64,000 nucleotides of DNA from Protaetiibacter mangrovi. GTDB lineage: Bacteria > Actinomycetota > Actinomycetes > Actinomycetales > Microbacteriaceae. The stretch lies in contig NZ_JANTHX010000007.1 in NCBI RefSeq assembly GCF_024752305.1, positions 210,433-274,432 on the forward strand. The letters are read 5' to 3'. Shown here one piece after another: positions 8,915-18,206 of this stretch. Both the position numbers and the translations under genes were made by a program. Under the pieces are notes generated by a model. That model did no database searches and was not told where the DNA came from. It saw nothing but the letters and a program-made list of their open reading frames with translations. The stretch's first letter is position 1; each line of letters begins with the position of its first letter.

Positions 8915-10087
8915 TCAGGCGGCGAAGGAGGCGGGGTCGCCGAGGATGCGGCCGAAGGCCAGCTCGGCGGCGCCGATGAGCAGGCGGTCGCGGCCGAGGG
9001 CGGCGGCGCGGATGCGGGTGCCCTCCCACGCGACCGGGAGCGTGCGCGCGGCGACGGCGGCCTCGAGCGCGGGCGCATCCCAGGCGAGCAGGGTGGCGAG
9101 GAAGCCGCCCAGCACCACGAGCTCGGGACCGAGCACGTTGATGGCGTTGCCGAGCGCGCCGCCCAGCACGATCTGCTGACGGGTCAGCTCGGCGCGCAGC
9201 GCCGGGTCGGCCGAGGCGAGCACCGCCGCCTCGAGCTCGGGCTCGTCGGCGGTGGACCAGCCGAGGATCGCGAGCAGCCTCGCGCGGCTCACCTCCTCTT
9301 CGAGCGTGCCGCCGACGGTCGCCCGATGGGCCGGGTCGTCGAGGCGGGGGCGGTTGTGACCGAACTCGCCGGCGTAGCCGTGCGCGCCGCGATACGGCTG
9401 CCCGTTCACGATGACCCCGCCGCCGATGCCGCTCGCGCCGCCGTTGAGGTAGACGAGCTGCTCGACCCCGCGGCCCACGCCGAACAGCCGTTCCGCGAGC
9501 GCGCCGAGCGTGGCGTCGTTGTCGGCGACGGTCGGCAGCTCGACGACCGACTCCACGAGGCGCGCGAACGGCACGTCGCGCCATCCAAGATGGGGCGCCC
9601 AGCGCACCATGCCGTCCTCGGCGCGCACGAGGCCGGGCACGGCGAGCCCCGTGGCGACGAGACGGCGCTCGCGCGCGGGGCCGTCGCGCAGCTCCTCCAC
9701 GACCTCGCCGACGACCGCCGCGGCCTCCTCCGGCGTGGGCGCATGGTCGAGTTCGCGCCGCACCCGATGGTCGACCTGGCCCCCGAGGCCGACGAGCGCG
9801 ATCGTCACGGCGTCGATCTCGGGGTTGACGGCGATGATGGCGGGGCGCGGATCGGGCAGCACGCGCCGGGACGGCCGCCCGACCCGGTTGGTCGCGGAGG
9901 GGTCGGTCTCCTGCACGAGCCCGAGCTCGACGAGCTCGGCGACGAGCGCCCCGATCGTCGAGCGGTTGAGGCCGGTGAGGGCGGTCAGGTCGGCGCGGGA
10001 GGGGCCTCCGCCCCGGTGGACGAGCTCGAGCACCGTCGAAAGATTTCGACGCCGGACCGAGTCCACGGTGTCCCCGAGTGCTGCCAC
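8915..10087 (-). CDS. ROK-family transcriptional repressor (xylo-oligosaccharide locus)
   Basis: A 390-residue ROK (NagC/XylR-type) regulator. A winged helix-turn-helix occupies about residues 8-65 (the segment [19 protein letters not shown] is the recognition region), followed by the sugar-kinase-like ROK domain with [18 protein letters not shown] and [13 protein letters not shown]. The cysteine-rich zinc motif (CxCGxxGC) of many ROK proteins is absent; the corresponding stretch after GEFGH has no cysteines. The gene is divergent from the xylo-oligosaccharide transporter, and an inverted repeat fitting a repressor site sits at that promoter. In Xyl-type ROK repressors xylose or xylo-oligomers relieve repression; that is inferred here. 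Confidence 0.9.
   Translation of the reverse strand: MAALGDTVDSVRRRNLSTVLELVHRGGGPSRADLTALTGLNRSTIGALVAELVELGLVQETDPSATNRVGRPSRRVLPDPRPAIIAVNPEIDAVTIALVGLGGQVDHRVRRELDHAPTPEEAAAVVGEVVEELRDGPARERRLVATGLAVPGLVRAEDGMVRWAPHLGWRDVPFARLVESVVELPTVADNDATLGALAERLFGVGRGVEQLVYLNGGASGIGGGVIVNGQPYRGAHGYAGEFGHNRPRLDDPAHRATVGGTLEEEVSRARLLAILGWSTADEPELEAAVLASADPALRAELTRQQIVLGGALGNAINVLGPELVVLGGFLATLLAWDAPALEAAVAARTLPVAWEGTRIRAAALGRDRLLIGAAELAFGRILGDPASFAA
10035..10050. promoter_or_regulatory. palindrome inside the 5' end of the ROK gene
   Basis: GTCGAAAGATTTCGAC: two perfect 7-bp arms around 2 bp, within codons 13-18 of the ROK gene. The arms are the same words as the promoter inverted repeat at 10233-10252 but in opposite order, so it may be an auxiliary operator or chance. 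Confidence 0.3.
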
Positions 10088-10185
10088 GTCGCACAGATTA
10101 GCGCGTCCCCGGATGACCCCCTCCGCGGCCCGGGACGCCCCCCGGACGGGGGAGGATCCGGGACCGAAAGGTTATTTTGTTGTTA

Positions 10186-10215
10186 TTGACGGCAATTGTC
10201 GCCCCTGCGTATGAT
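10186..10215 (+). promoter_or_regulatory. sigma-70-type promoter of the xylo-oligosaccharide operon
   Basis: TTGACG (10186-10191), an 18-nt spacer and TATGAT (10210-10215). The predicted start near 10222 is about 10 bp before the TTTCGAC/GTCGAAA inverted repeat and 50 bp before the binding-protein ATG. Confidence 0.7.
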
Positions 10216-10232
10216 CGCCGCATCCCAACCAC

Positions 10233-10252
10233 TTTCGACGTAGTTGTCGAAA
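10233..10252. promoter_or_regulatory. candidate ROK operator
   Basis: TTTCGAC, 6 bp, GTCGAAA: a perfect 7-bp inverted repeat just downstream of the predicted start, followed by further partial copies (CTTTCGAG, GTTCGAA). The position would block transcription. Assignment to the adjacent ROK protein is inferred. Confidence 0.6.
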
Positions 10253-10272
10253 CTTTCGAGAGGTGTTCGAAG

Positions 10273-11583
10273 ATGAACAAAGCCCGGATCACTCGGGTCG
10301 GGGCCGTCGCCGCTGCGACCGCCCTGGCCGTCGGCGGTCTCACCGCCTGTTCCACGGGGGGAGACAGCGGCGGTGACGGGAAGGTCACCATCACCTGGTG
10401 GCACAACGCCACCTCCGACCCCCTCAAGGGACTGTGGGAGGACGTCGCCACGGAGTTCGAGGCCGACCACCCCAACGTGACGGTCAAGGTCGAGGGCTAC
10501 CAGAACGAGGAGCTGCAGCGCACCCTCATCCCCAACGCCCTGCGCTCCGGCAGCGGGGTCGACCTGTTCCAGGCATGGGGCGGCGGCGAGATCAAGGACC
10601 AGGTCGCCGCGGGCTACGTCATGGACATCTCCGACTCGGCCGCCGACACCATCGACGCGGTCGGCCCGGTCGTCTCCGGATGGCAGGTCGACGGCAAGAC
10701 CTACGGTCTCCCCTTCCAGTACGGCATCGAGGGCTTCTGGTACAACAAGGACCTCTTCGCCCAGGCGGGCATCGACGCCCCGCCGACCACGCTCGACGAG
10801 CTGAACGAGGACGTCACCAAGCTCAAGGACGCCGGCATCGTGCCGATCGCCGTGGGCGCGGGCGACAAGTGGCCCGCCGCGCACTACTGGTACAACTTCG
10901 CCCTCAAGTCCTGCTCGCCCGACGTGCTCAAGAAGGCGCAGTCGCAGCTCGACTTCAGCGACCCCTGCTTCATCAAGGCGGGCGACCTCCTGCAGGAGTT
11001 CATCGCGACCAACCCGTTCCAGGACGGCTTCCTCGCGACCTCCGCTCAGCAGGGCGCCGGATCCTCGGCGGGCATGCTGGCCACCGGCAAGGCGGCCATG
11101 GAGCTCATGGGCCACTGGGACCCGGGTGTGATGGGCGGCATCCTCAAGGACGACACCGGCCAGGCCGACGCGACCCCGCCGAGCTTCCTCGGCTGGTTCA
11201 ACTTCCCCGGCATCCCCGGCACCGACGGTGACCCGACCGCCGCCCTCGGCGGCGGCGACGGCTTCGCCTGCGCGACCTGGGCTCCCAAGGAGTGCGTCGA
11301 GCTGCTCGAGTACATCGACTCCGAGAGCGTGCAGTCGCGCTTCGGCGAGATCGGCGCCGGCATCCCGGTGCTGCCCGCCGCCGCGTCGAGCATCACCGAC
11401 CCGAACCTGCAGCAGGTTCTCGCCGGTCTGCAGTCGGCGTCCTACGTGCAGCTCTGGCTCGACACCTCCTACGGCGCGACCGTCGGCGGTGCGATGAACG
11501 ACGGCATCGTCGCCCTCTTCGGAGGACAGGGCAGCCCGGAGGACATCGTGAAGGCCATGCAGGACGCAGCGGCGACGCTGTAG
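10273..11583 (+). CDS. sugar ABC transporter substrate-binding lipoprotein (xylo-oligosaccharide locus)
   Basis: A 436-residue CUT1 solute-binding lipoprotein. Signal residues 1-26 end in lipobox LTAC (Cys26), then a Gly/Ser linker and the typical opening KVTITWWHNAT. The ATG at 10273 directly precedes the signal; the open frame extends upstream through the promoter and is not coding. The context (ROK repressor, two permeases, GH3 and GH10 enzymes, then xylA-xylB) resembles the Streptomyces BxlEFG xylobiose system, so xylobiose or xylo-oligomers are the likely ligands. It is translated from a strong promoter with a repressor site and is the first gene of an operon of five. Confidence 0.9.
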   Translation: MNKARITRVGAVAAATALAVGGLTACSTGGDSGGDGKVTITWWHNATSDPLKGLWEDVATEFEADHPNVTVKVEGYQNEELQRTLIPNALRSGSGVDLFQAWGGGEIKDQVAAGYVMDISDSAADTIDAVGPVVSGWQVDGKTYGLPFQYGIEGFWYNKDLFAQAGIDAPPTTLDELNEDVTKLKDAGIVPIAVGAGDKWPAAHYWYNFALKSCSPDVLKKAQSQLDFSDPCFIKAGDLLQEFIATNPFQDGFLATSAQQGAGSSAGMLATGKAAMELMGHWDPGVMGGILKDDTGQADATPPSFLGWFNFPGIPGTDGDPTAALGGGDGFACATWAPKECVELLEYIDSESVQSRFGEIGAGIPVLPAAASSITDPNLQQVLAGLQSASYVQLWLDTSYGATVGGAMNDGIVALFGGQGSPEDIVKAMQDAAATL

Positions 11584-11602
11584 TACCGACGCAAGGGAAC
11601 TG

Positions 11603-12574
11603 ATGTCCACCAGCACCATCACGGCCGGGTCCGCGGTTCACGCCGCGGACCCGGTCCGTCCCCGCCCGCGCAAGAGGCGGTTCGACGTCAAGTCGGTGGC
11701 GATGATCTGGGGCTTCGCGGCCCCCGCCCTCGTCGTCTACGTGACCTTCGTCATCGTGCCCGTCGTGCTCGCCGCGGTGTACAGCTTCTTCAACTGGAAC
11801 GGCCTGGGCCCGCTCGATCGCTTCATCGGCATCGACAACTACGTGCGCGCCCTCACCGACCCGACGTTCCTGAAGGCGATCGGCAACAACCTCGCGATCG
11901 TCGTCCTCTCCCTGCTCATCCAGGGTCCCGTCGCCATCGGCGTGGCCCTGCTGCTCAACCGCCCGCTGCGGGGGCGCACCCTCATCCGCACCCTGATCTT
12001 CGTGCCGTACGTCCTCAGCGAGGTCGTGGCGGCCCTGGCCTTCAAGCTGATCCTGCAGCCGAACGGCCCGTTCGACGCCTTCCTCGAGTCCATCGGGCTC
12101 GGCGGGCTGAAGCAGCTCTGGCTGGCCGATCAGAACGTCGTGTTCTGGACGCTGTTCTTCGTGCTCAGCTGGAAGTACCTCGGCTTCGCGATCCTGCTCA
12201 TGCTCGCGGGCCTCCAGGGGGTGCCCGACGAGCTGTTCGAGGCCGCATCGATCGACGGCGCCAGCTGGTGGCAGATCCAGCGGCACATCACGATCCCGCT
12301 GCTCGGGCCCACCATCCGCATCTGGGCGTTCCTGTCGATGATCGGATCGCTGCAGCTCTTCGACATGGTCTGGGTGCTCACCGGCGGCGGACCGGTCAAC
12401 GCGACCGTCACCATGGCGACCTACATGATGCAGTACGGATTCCAGCGCTCGCAGCTGGGCTTCGGCTCCGCGGTCGCCGTCATCCTGTTCCTGATCTCTC
12501 TCGTCTTCGCGCTGCTCTACCAGCGTCACGTGCTGCGGCGCGACTTCGAAGGCGCCGTCGGGCGGGGGGCCTGA
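11603..12574 (+). CDS. carbohydrate ABC transporter permease (MalF/BxlF-type)
   Basis: A 323-residue CUT1 permease. A basic cytoplasmic N-terminus (RPRPRKRRFDVKS) precedes the first helix; about six to seven helices follow. The EAA loop reads EAASIDGASWWQIQRHITIP. It starts 19 bp after the binding-protein stop and is followed 2 bp later by the partner permease. No ATPase gene accompanies it, so it must share one encoded elsewhere. Substrate xylo-oligosaccharides is inferred from context. Confidence 0.9.
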   Translation: MSTSTITAGSAVHAADPVRPRPRKRRFDVKSVAMIWGFAAPALVVYVTFVIVPVVLAAVYSFFNWNGLGPLDRFIGIDNYVRALTDPTFLKAIGNNLAIVVLSLLIQGPVAIGVALLLNRPLRGRTLIRTLIFVPYVLSEVVAALAFKLILQPNGPFDAFLESIGLGGLKQLWLADQNVVFWTLFFVLSWKYLGFAILLMLAGLQGVPDELFEAASIDGASWWQIQRHITIPLLGPTIRIWAFLSMIGSLQLFDMVWVLTGGGPVNATVTMATYMMQYGFQRSQLGFGSAVAVILFLISLVFALLYQRHVLRRDFEGAVGRGA

Positions 12575-12576
12575 CC

Positions 12577-13440
12577 ATGACCACGACGACCATCCCGACC
12601 GTCGGCCAGCACGCCGGCCGCAAGTTCGACTGGGGCCAGCCGGCCGTCTACTTCGTCGCGCTCGTCGCGATCGCGGTGACGATCGCGCCGGTCGTGTACC
12701 TCATCATCGGAGGTTTCCGGACGACGGGGCAGATCAACGAGGACCCGTCCGCCTGGCCCGACCCGTGGGTCATCACGAACTACCTCACCGTGCTCACCTC
12801 GGAGAACTTCTGGGTGCAGCTCGTGAACTCGACCATCGCGGCCGGCTTCACCACCGGTGGCGTGATCGTGCTCGGGGTCATGGCGGCGTTCGTCATCGCG
12901 CGCTACAGCTTCCGGGGTCGCGACGCGCTGTTCACGCTGTTCACGGCCGGGCTGCTGTTCCCGCTCACCGTGGCCGTCGTGCCGCTGTTCACGATGATCA
13001 AGGGGCTCGGCCTGCTCGGCAACCTGTGGGGCATCATCATCCCCCAGGTGGCGTTCGCGCTGCCCACCACGATCATCATCCTGGTGCCGTTCCTGCGGGC
13101 CATCCCCGCGGAGCTGGAGGATGCGGCGACGATCGACGGAGCCGGCCGCTTCGGCTTCTTCTGGCGGATCGTGCTGCCGCTCGCCGGACCGGGTCTCGTG
13201 ACGGTCGGCGTGCTCGCCTTCGTCGCCTCCTGGAACGCCTACCTGCTGCCGCTGCTCATCCTGGGCGACCCGTCGCACTCGACCCTGCCGCTCGGCACCC
13301 AGGCGTTCGCGACCCAGTTCTCGTCCGACACGGCGAAGGTCATGGCCTTCACGACCATCTCGATGATCCCCGCTCTCGTGTTCTTCACGCTCGCGCAGGG
13401 ACGCATCGTGAGCGGCCTGACCGGCGCGGTGAAGGGGTAG
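12577..13440 (+). CDS. carbohydrate ABC transporter permease (MalG/BxlG-type)
   Basis: A 287-residue CUT1 permease, partner of the preceding gene. After about 20 hydrophilic residues the first helix reads VYFVALVAIAVTIAPVVYLII. The EAA loop is EDAATIDGAGRFGFFWRIVLP. ATG at 12577 follows the previous stop by 2 bp; the GH3 gene begins 2 bp after its own stop, so the operon is tightly packed. Confidence 0.9.
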   Translation: MTTTTIPTVGQHAGRKFDWGQPAVYFVALVAIAVTIAPVVYLIIGGFRTTGQINEDPSAWPDPWVITNYLTVLTSENFWVQLVNSTIAAGFTTGGVIVLGVMAAFVIARYSFRGRDALFTLFTAGLLFPLTVAVVPLFTMIKGLGLLGNLWGIIIPQVAFALPTTIIILVPFLRAIPAELEDAATIDGAGRFGFFWRIVLPLAGPGLVTVGVLAFVASWNAYLLPLLILGDPSHSTLPLGTQAFATQFSSDTAKVMAFTTISMIPALVFFTLAQGRIVSGLTGAVKG

Positions 13441-13442
13441 CG

Positions 13443-15791
13443 ATGGCGATCGAGGTCGGTGTCGTGCCCGTCTGGCGCGACACCTCCAGATCCGCCGACG
13501 CGCGCGTCGAGGCGCTCGTCGCCGAGATGTCGCTCGAGGAGAAGCTCGCCCAGCTGTACGGCATCTGGGTCGGGGCGTCGTCGGACGGCGGCGAGGTGGC
13601 CCCGCACCAGAACGACATGATCGACGACGTCGATCTCGACACGCTGCTGCCGACGGGCATCGGCCAGCTGACGCGGCCCTTCGGGACCGCGCCCGTGGAT
13701 CCCGCCCTGGGTGCGCTCTCGCTGCAGCGCACCCAGGAGCGGATCGCCGCCACGAACCGCTTCGGCATCCCCGCGATCGCGCACGAGGAGTGCCTCGCCG
13801 GATTCGCCACCTGGGGCGCGACGGCCTACCCGGTGCCGCTGTCGTGGGGGGCGAGCTTCGACCCGGACCTCGTGCGCGAGATGGCGGGCCGGATCGGTGC
13901 CGACATGCGCTCGCTGGGAGTGCACCAGGGACTCGCCCCCGTGCTCGACGTGGTGCGGGATGCGCGCTGGGGCCGCGTCGAGGAGACCATCGGCGAGGAC
14001 CCCTACCTCGTCGGCACGATCGCGACCGCCTACGTGCAGGGCCTCGAGCGGGCCGGCGTGATCGCGACCCTCAAGCACTTCGTCGGCTACTCGGCCTCGA
14101 AGGCGGGGCGCAACCTCGCACCGGTCTCCGTCGGGCCGCGCGAGCTGGCCGACGTGCTGCTCCCCCCGTTCGAGATGGCGATCCGCGAGAGCGGCGTGCG
14201 CTCGGTGATGAACGCCTACACCGACCTCGACGGGGTGCCGACGGCGGCCGACCGCAGCATCCTCACCGAACTGCTGCGCGAGCGCTGGGGCTTCTCGGGC
14301 ACCGTGGTGGCCGACTACTTCGCGGTCGGGTTCCTCGCGAGCCTGCACGGCGTGGTCGCCGAGGGCGACTGGGGCGGTGCCGCCGCCGCCGCGCTCACCG
14401 CGGGGATCGATGTCGAGCTGCCGACCGTGCGCGGCTACGGCGCCCCCCTCGCGGAGGAGGTGCGCGCCGGCCGTCTCGACGAGGCGGTGATCGACACCGC
14501 GCTCCGGCGGGTGCTGGCGCAGAAGGTCGGACTCGGGCTGCTCGACCCCGGATGGTCGCCCGTCCCGGAGGCGCTGCGCGAGGTCGGTTCGACCCCCGAC
14601 GAGGTGCGCGGCACGATCGACCTCGACCCCGCCGAGAGTCGCGGCCTCGCCGCGCGCCTCGCCGAGCGGGCCGTCGTGCTGCTCGAGAACGACGGCGTGC
14701 TGCCGCTCGCGAACCCGAAGCGGATCGCGATCATCGGCCCCACCGCGGAGGACGCCTACGCCGTGCTCGGCTGCTACTCCTTCCCGGCCCACGTCGGGGT
14801 GCAGCATCCGGAGGTGGCGCCGGGGATCGAGCTGCCGACCCTGCGGGAGTCGATCCGCGCCGAGTTCCCGGATGCCGACCTGGTCGTCGTGCGCGGCACG
14901 AGCATCGACGGCGGCGAGACCGCCGAGATCCCGGCCGCGGTCGCCGCGGCCCGGGACGCCGACGTCGTCGTGCTCGCCCTCGGCGACCGCGCGGGGCTCT
15001 TCGGGCGCGGCACGAGCGGCGAGGGATGCGACGTGGAGTCGCTCGAGCTGCCGGGCGCGCAGCAGCAGCTGCTCGACGCGGTGCTCGCCTCCGGCACGCC
15101 GACCGTGGTGACGCTGCTCGCCGGCCGCCCCTACGCGCTCGGCGACGCACCGGGGCGCGCCGGCGCGATCCTGGAGGCGTTCTTCCTCGGCGAGGAGGGC
15201 ACGCGCGCGATCGCCGGTGTGCTGAGCGGCCGCGTCAACCCCGGCGGCCGACTGCCGGTCAGCGTGCCCGCGACGCCCGGTGCGCAGCCGTCGAGCTACC
15301 TCGCCGCGCCGCTCGCGCGTCGCAGCGGGGTGTCGAGCATCGACCCGACCCCCGCCTACTGGTTCGGGCACGGGCTCTCGTACTCGAGCTTCGACTGGAC
15401 CGACCTCGGGGTCTCGGGCGCGCTGTTCTCGCAGACCGTCGACGTGCGGGTCAGGATCGCGAACACGGGAGATCGCGACGGCTCGGAGGTCGTGCAGCTG
15501 TACCTGCACGACCCCGTGGCGAGCGTCGTGCGACCCGTGCAGCGGCTCGTCTCCTACGCGCGCGTCGACCTCGCCGCCGGGGACGAGGCGACGGTGACCT
15601 TCCGGGTTCCCGCGGAGCTCGCGGCGTTCACCGGACGCGACGGCACGCGCATCGTCGAGCCCGGCGCGCTCGTGCTCGGCGTCGGACGGTCCGCGGGCGA
15701 CATCGTGTTCAGCCACCCCGTCGAACTGACCGGCGGGACCCGAGTGGTCGATCACACGCGCCCGCTGCACGCCGAGGTGGAGGTGGCCTAG
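13443..15791 (+). CDS. GH3 beta-xylosidase/beta-glucosidase
   Basis: A 782-residue three-domain glycoside hydrolase family 3 enzyme without a signal peptide, hence cytoplasmic. The (alpha/beta)8 domain has KHFVGYSASKAGRNL and the nucleophile Asp291 in VVADYFAV. The second alpha/beta sandwich domain follows (RAVVLLENDGVLPL, IAIIGPTAED), and a C-terminal fibronectin-III-like domain begins near residue 660 (VRVRIANTGDRDGSEVVQLYL). Placed after xylo-oligosaccharide permeases, it most likely cleaves imported xylobiose or xylotriose to xylose, as BxlA does in Streptomyces; beta-glucosidase activity cannot be excluded by sequence alone. Confidence 0.92.
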   Translation: MAIEVGVVPVWRDTSRSADARVEALVAEMSLEEKLAQLYGIWVGASSDGGEVAPHQNDMIDDVDLDTLLPTGIGQLTRPFGTAPVDPALGALSLQRTQERIAATNRFGIPAIAHEECLAGFATWGATAYPVPLSWGASFDPDLVREMAGRIGADMRSLGVHQGLAPVLDVVRDARWGRVEETIGEDPYLVGTIATAYVQGLERAGVIATLKHFVGYSASKAGRNLAPVSVGPRELADVLLPPFEMAIRESGVRSVMNAYTDLDGVPTAADRSILTELLRERWGFSGTVVADYFAVGFLASLHGVVAEGDWGGAAAAALTAGIDVELPTVRGYGAPLAEEVRAGRLDEAVIDTALRRVLAQKVGLGLLDPGWSPVPEALREVGSTPDEVRGTIDLDPAESRGLAARLAERAVVLLENDGVLPLANPKRIAIIGPTAEDAYAVLGCYSFPAHVGVQHPEVAPGIELPTLRESIRAEFPDADLVVVRGTSIDGGETAEIPAAVAAARDADVVVLALGDRAGLFGRGTSGEGCDVESLELPGAQQQLLDAVLASGTPTVVTLLAGRPYALGDAPGRAGAILEAFFLGEEGTRAIAGVLSGRVNPGGRLPVSVPATPGAQPSSYLAAPLARRSGVSSIDPTPAYWFGHGLSYSSFDWTDLGVSGALFSQTVDVRVRIANTGDRDGSEVVQLYLHDPVASVVRPVQRLVSYARVDLAAGDEATVTFRVPAELAAFTGRDGTRIVEPGALVLGVGRSAGDIVFSHPVELTGGTRVVDHTRPLHAEVEVA

Positions 15792-17060
15792 GTGGTCGAG
15801 GAGCGCCGCCCGCAGGGCGACGCGTCTCGAGACCATCACCCCCACCGTGCCGGCGAGCTCGTCCTCCGACTCGCCGGCCCGGATGGGTCTCCCCTCGCCG
15901 AGCGGGAGGTGGAGGTCGCGCAGACCCGGCACGCCTTCGGCTTCGGCTCGACCGGCTTCGAGCTCATCCCCCACGCGAACGGGGAGGAGGATGCCGCCGC
16001 CCTCGCCGAGGACTGGCTGGGGGTGTTCGACACCGCGACGCTGCCGTTCTACCGCGGCGACTTCGAGCCGCGGCGGGGCGAACCGCGCACCGAGCGCATC
16101 CGCACCGCCGCGCGCTGGTTCGCGGATCGCGGGGTGCGACTGAAGGGCCACCCGCTCGTCTGGCACACGGTGAAGGCGCCGTGGATGGACGCCATGCCGC
16201 TCGATGCCGCGTGGGAGGAGACCCTTCACCGCATCCGCCGCGAGGTGGGCGACTTCCGCGGGCTCATCGGCTCCTGGGACGTCGTGAACGAGGCCGTCAT
16301 CATGCCCGTCTTCGAGAACGAACCGGACGGCGTGCCGAACGCGATCTCGCGGGTCGCGCGGGCGAAGGGCCGCATCCCGCTGATCCGCGAGGCGTTCGCG
16401 GCGGCCCGGGAGACCGATCCGGGCGCCACCCTGCTGCTCAACGACTTCGACCTGTCGAGCGCCTACGAGTGCCTCATCGAGGGGCTGCTCGAGAACGGGG
16501 TGCGCATCGACGCGCTCGGGCTGCAGACCCACATGCATCAGGGCTACTGGGGCGAGGAGGCGATGCTCGCGATGGTCGACCGCTTCGCCCGCTACGGGCT
16601 GCCGCTGCACCTCACCGAGAACACACTGCTCTCGGGCGAGCTGATGCCCGCCGACATCGTCGACCTCAACGACTACCAGCCGGAGTCCTGGCCCTCGACG
16701 CCGGAGGGCGAGGCCCGACAGGCCGACGAGCTCGAGCGCCACTACCGCTCCCTCTGGGCGCACCCGGCGGTGCAGTCGATCACCTACTGGGGCATCACGG
16801 ATGCCGGTGCCTGGCTCGGTGCGCCGGGAGGGTTTCTCCGCGCCGACGGCTCGCGCAAGCCGGCCCACGACGCCCTGCGATCGCTCGTGCGCGGCGAGTG
16901 GTGGCTCTCCCCCACCCGCATGCGCACGGATGCCGAGGGCGTCATCCGCGTCTCCGGCACGCTCGGCGACTACCGCGTGGTCGCCGGCGGGCGGGCGGCC
17001 GAGTTCGCGATCGAGCGCCCCGGCACCGACGCGGCGCTCGCCCCGCTCACGCTGCGCTGA
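15792..17060 (+). CDS. GH10 endo-1,4-beta-xylanase
   Basis: A 422-residue family 10 xylanase. Diagnostic stretches are GHPLVWHTVKAPWM, the acid/base Glu167 in SWDVVNEAV, GLQTHMHQGYW, and the nucleophile Glu276 in HLTENTLL. A C-terminal tail of about 50 residues after the barrel looks like a small beta domain. There is no signal peptide, so it is probably an intracellular xylanase acting on imported oligomers. The GTG start lies immediately after the GH3 stop. The last 14 bp overlap the convergent LacI gene. GH10 enzymes with this N-terminal segment (LVLRLAGPDGSPLAEREVEV) also occur in other actinobacteria. Confidence 0.9.
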   Translation: MVEERRPQGDASRDHHPHRAGELVLRLAGPDGSPLAEREVEVAQTRHAFGFGSTGFELIPHANGEEDAAALAEDWLGVFDTATLPFYRGDFEPRRGEPRTERIRTAARWFADRGVRLKGHPLVWHTVKAPWMDAMPLDAAWEETLHRIRREVGDFRGLIGSWDVVNEAVIMPVFENEPDGVPNAISRVARAKGRIPLIREAFAAARETDPGATLLLNDFDLSSAYECLIEGLLENGVRIDALGLQTHMHQGYWGEEAMLAMVDRFARYGLPLHLTENTLLSGELMPADIVDLNDYQPESWPSTPEGEARQADELERHYRSLWAHPAVQSITYWGITDAGAWLGAPGGFLRADGSRKPAHDALRSLVRGEWWLSPTRMRTDAEGVIRVSGTLGDYRVVAGGRAAEFAIERPGTDAALAPLTLR

Positions 17061-18072
17061 GCCGGGCGGTGCTCTCGCGCACGACGAGGTTGGTCGCGAG
17101 GTCCATGCGGGGTACCGACTCGAGCGGCGCCTCGGTCATCCGGATCACGAGCCGGGTCGCCTCCTCGGCCATGCGACGCAGGGGCTGGCGCACGGTCGTC
17201 AGCCGCGGGCTCACCCACTTGGCGAGCGGGATGTCGTCGTAGCCGACGAGCGAGAGGTCGTCGGGAACGCGCAGCCCCAGCTCGCGCACCGCCTCCATCA
17301 CGCCGAGCGCCTGCAGGTCGGAGCCGGCGAAGATCGCCGTCGGCCGGTCGTCGCCCGCGAGCAGGGACATCCCGTGCTCGTAGCCGCCCGAGGTGTGGAA
17401 GTCGCCGAAGCGGATCCAGTCGGGGCGGATCTCGAGACCCGCGGAGGTCATCGCCGAGCGGAAGCCGTCGATGCGCGCGTGAGAGCACATCATGTCGTCG
17501 GTGCCGGTGATGGCGGCGATGCGCGTGTGGCCGAGTTCGATGAGGTGGCGGGTGGCCATGAGACCGCCCGACCAGTTGGCGGAGCCGACCGAGGGGACCT
17601 CCGGCGAGGGGTCGCCCGCGGGGTCGATGATCACGAACGGGATGGCGCGCGAGCGCAGCGTCTCCCGGTACTCGGTGGGCAGGTCGGAGAACACCAGCAC
17701 GACTCCGACGGGGCGACGGCGCAGCACGCCCTCGATCCAGTCGGGCGCCGGGGCGTGCCTGCTGCCGCTCTCGGTCAGCACGACGCTCAGCCCGTGGGCG
17801 CTCGCGACATCCTCGACGCCGCGGATGATCTCCATCGACCAGGCGGCCTCGAGCTCGTGGAACACCAGCTCGATCAGCCCCGTGGCGGTCGTGGACGACG
17901 CCTTCCGGCGCAGATAGCCGTGCTCGGCGAGCAGCGCCTCGACGCGCGCGCGGGTGGCCGGGGAGACGTCGGGGCGACCATTGAGCACCTTCGAGATGGT
18001 CGACAGCGAGACCCCCGCCTGCTCCGATACCTGGGCGAGTGTGACGCGTTCGCCGGATGCGGTGCGGGCCAT
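17047..18072 (-). CDS. LacI-family repressor, probable xylose regulator
   Basis: A 341-residue LacI/GalR regulator with helix-turn-helix VTLAQVSEQAGVSLSTISKVL at residues 10-30, hinge, and a ligand-binding domain (VVLVFSDLPTEYRE, VSLVGYDDIPLAKWV-like region). It is divergent from xylA-xylB with a 134-bp shared promoter region that holds the palindrome TTTCGCGAAA, so it probably represses xylA-xylB and perhaps itself, with xylose as inducer. Its 3' end overlaps the GH10 gene by 14 bp. The assignment as xylose regulator rests on position. Confidence 0.9.
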   Translation of the reverse strand: MARTASGERVTLAQVSEQAGVSLSTISKVLNGRPDVSPATRARVEALLAEHGYLRRKASSTTATGLIELVFHELEAAWSMEIIRGVEDVASAHGLSVVLTESGSRHAPAPDWIEGVLRRRPVGVVLVFSDLPTEYRETLRSRAIPFVIIDPAGDPSPEVPSVGSANWSGGLMATRHLIELGHTRIAAITGTDDMMCSHARIDGFRSAMTSAGLEIRPDWIRFGDFHTSGGYEHGMSLLAGDDRPTAIFAGSDLQALGVMEAVRELGLRVPDDLSLVGYDDIPLAKWVSPRLTTVRQPLRRMAEEATRLVIRMTEAPLESVPRMDLATNLVVRESTARLSAA

Positions 18073-18118
18073 CGAGCCTCCCTTCGATCGCGTCAGTCTA
18101 GTCCGGGATATTCGTGGT

Positions 18119-18128
18119 TTTCGCGAAA
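18119..18128. promoter_or_regulatory. candidate operator between lacI and xylA
   Basis: TTTCGCGAAA, a perfect 10-bp palindrome with the central CG typical of LacI-family sites. It lies about 20 bp upstream of the proposed xylA -35 and close to the -35 position of a TAGACT -10 box (18100-18095) for the divergent lacI. Confidence 0.5.
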
Positions 18129-18138
18129 CTATCGGCGC

Positions 18139-18165
18139 TTTGCGTGTCCGGCTTCATGGTATATG
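18139..18165 (+). promoter_or_regulatory. possible xylA promoter
   Basis: TTTGCG (18139-18144), 15-nt spacer and TATATG (18160-18165). The -10 is reasonable; the -35 and spacing are weak. A GAGGAG ribosome site follows before the xylA ATG. Confidence 0.4.
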
Positions 18166-18206
18166 TTTGAGCCTGCAACATTTTATCTCGACGAGGAGCA
18201 CCCGCG

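Noticed and set aside
10098-11622. Minus-strand frames across the xylo-oligosaccharide binding-protein gene
   Set aside because: Antisense shadows of a gene with promoter, lipobox and family match.
13239-16868. Very long minus-strand open frame of about 1200 codons opposite GH3 and GH10 genes
   Set aside because: It is the antisense shadow of two clear enzymes in high-GC DNA; composition is Arg/Gly/Asp-rich without any domain.
18163-18200. Alternative earlier start for xylA
   Set aside because: No in-frame start with a ribosome site; the ATG at 18207 has GAGGAG and matches the conserved N-terminus.
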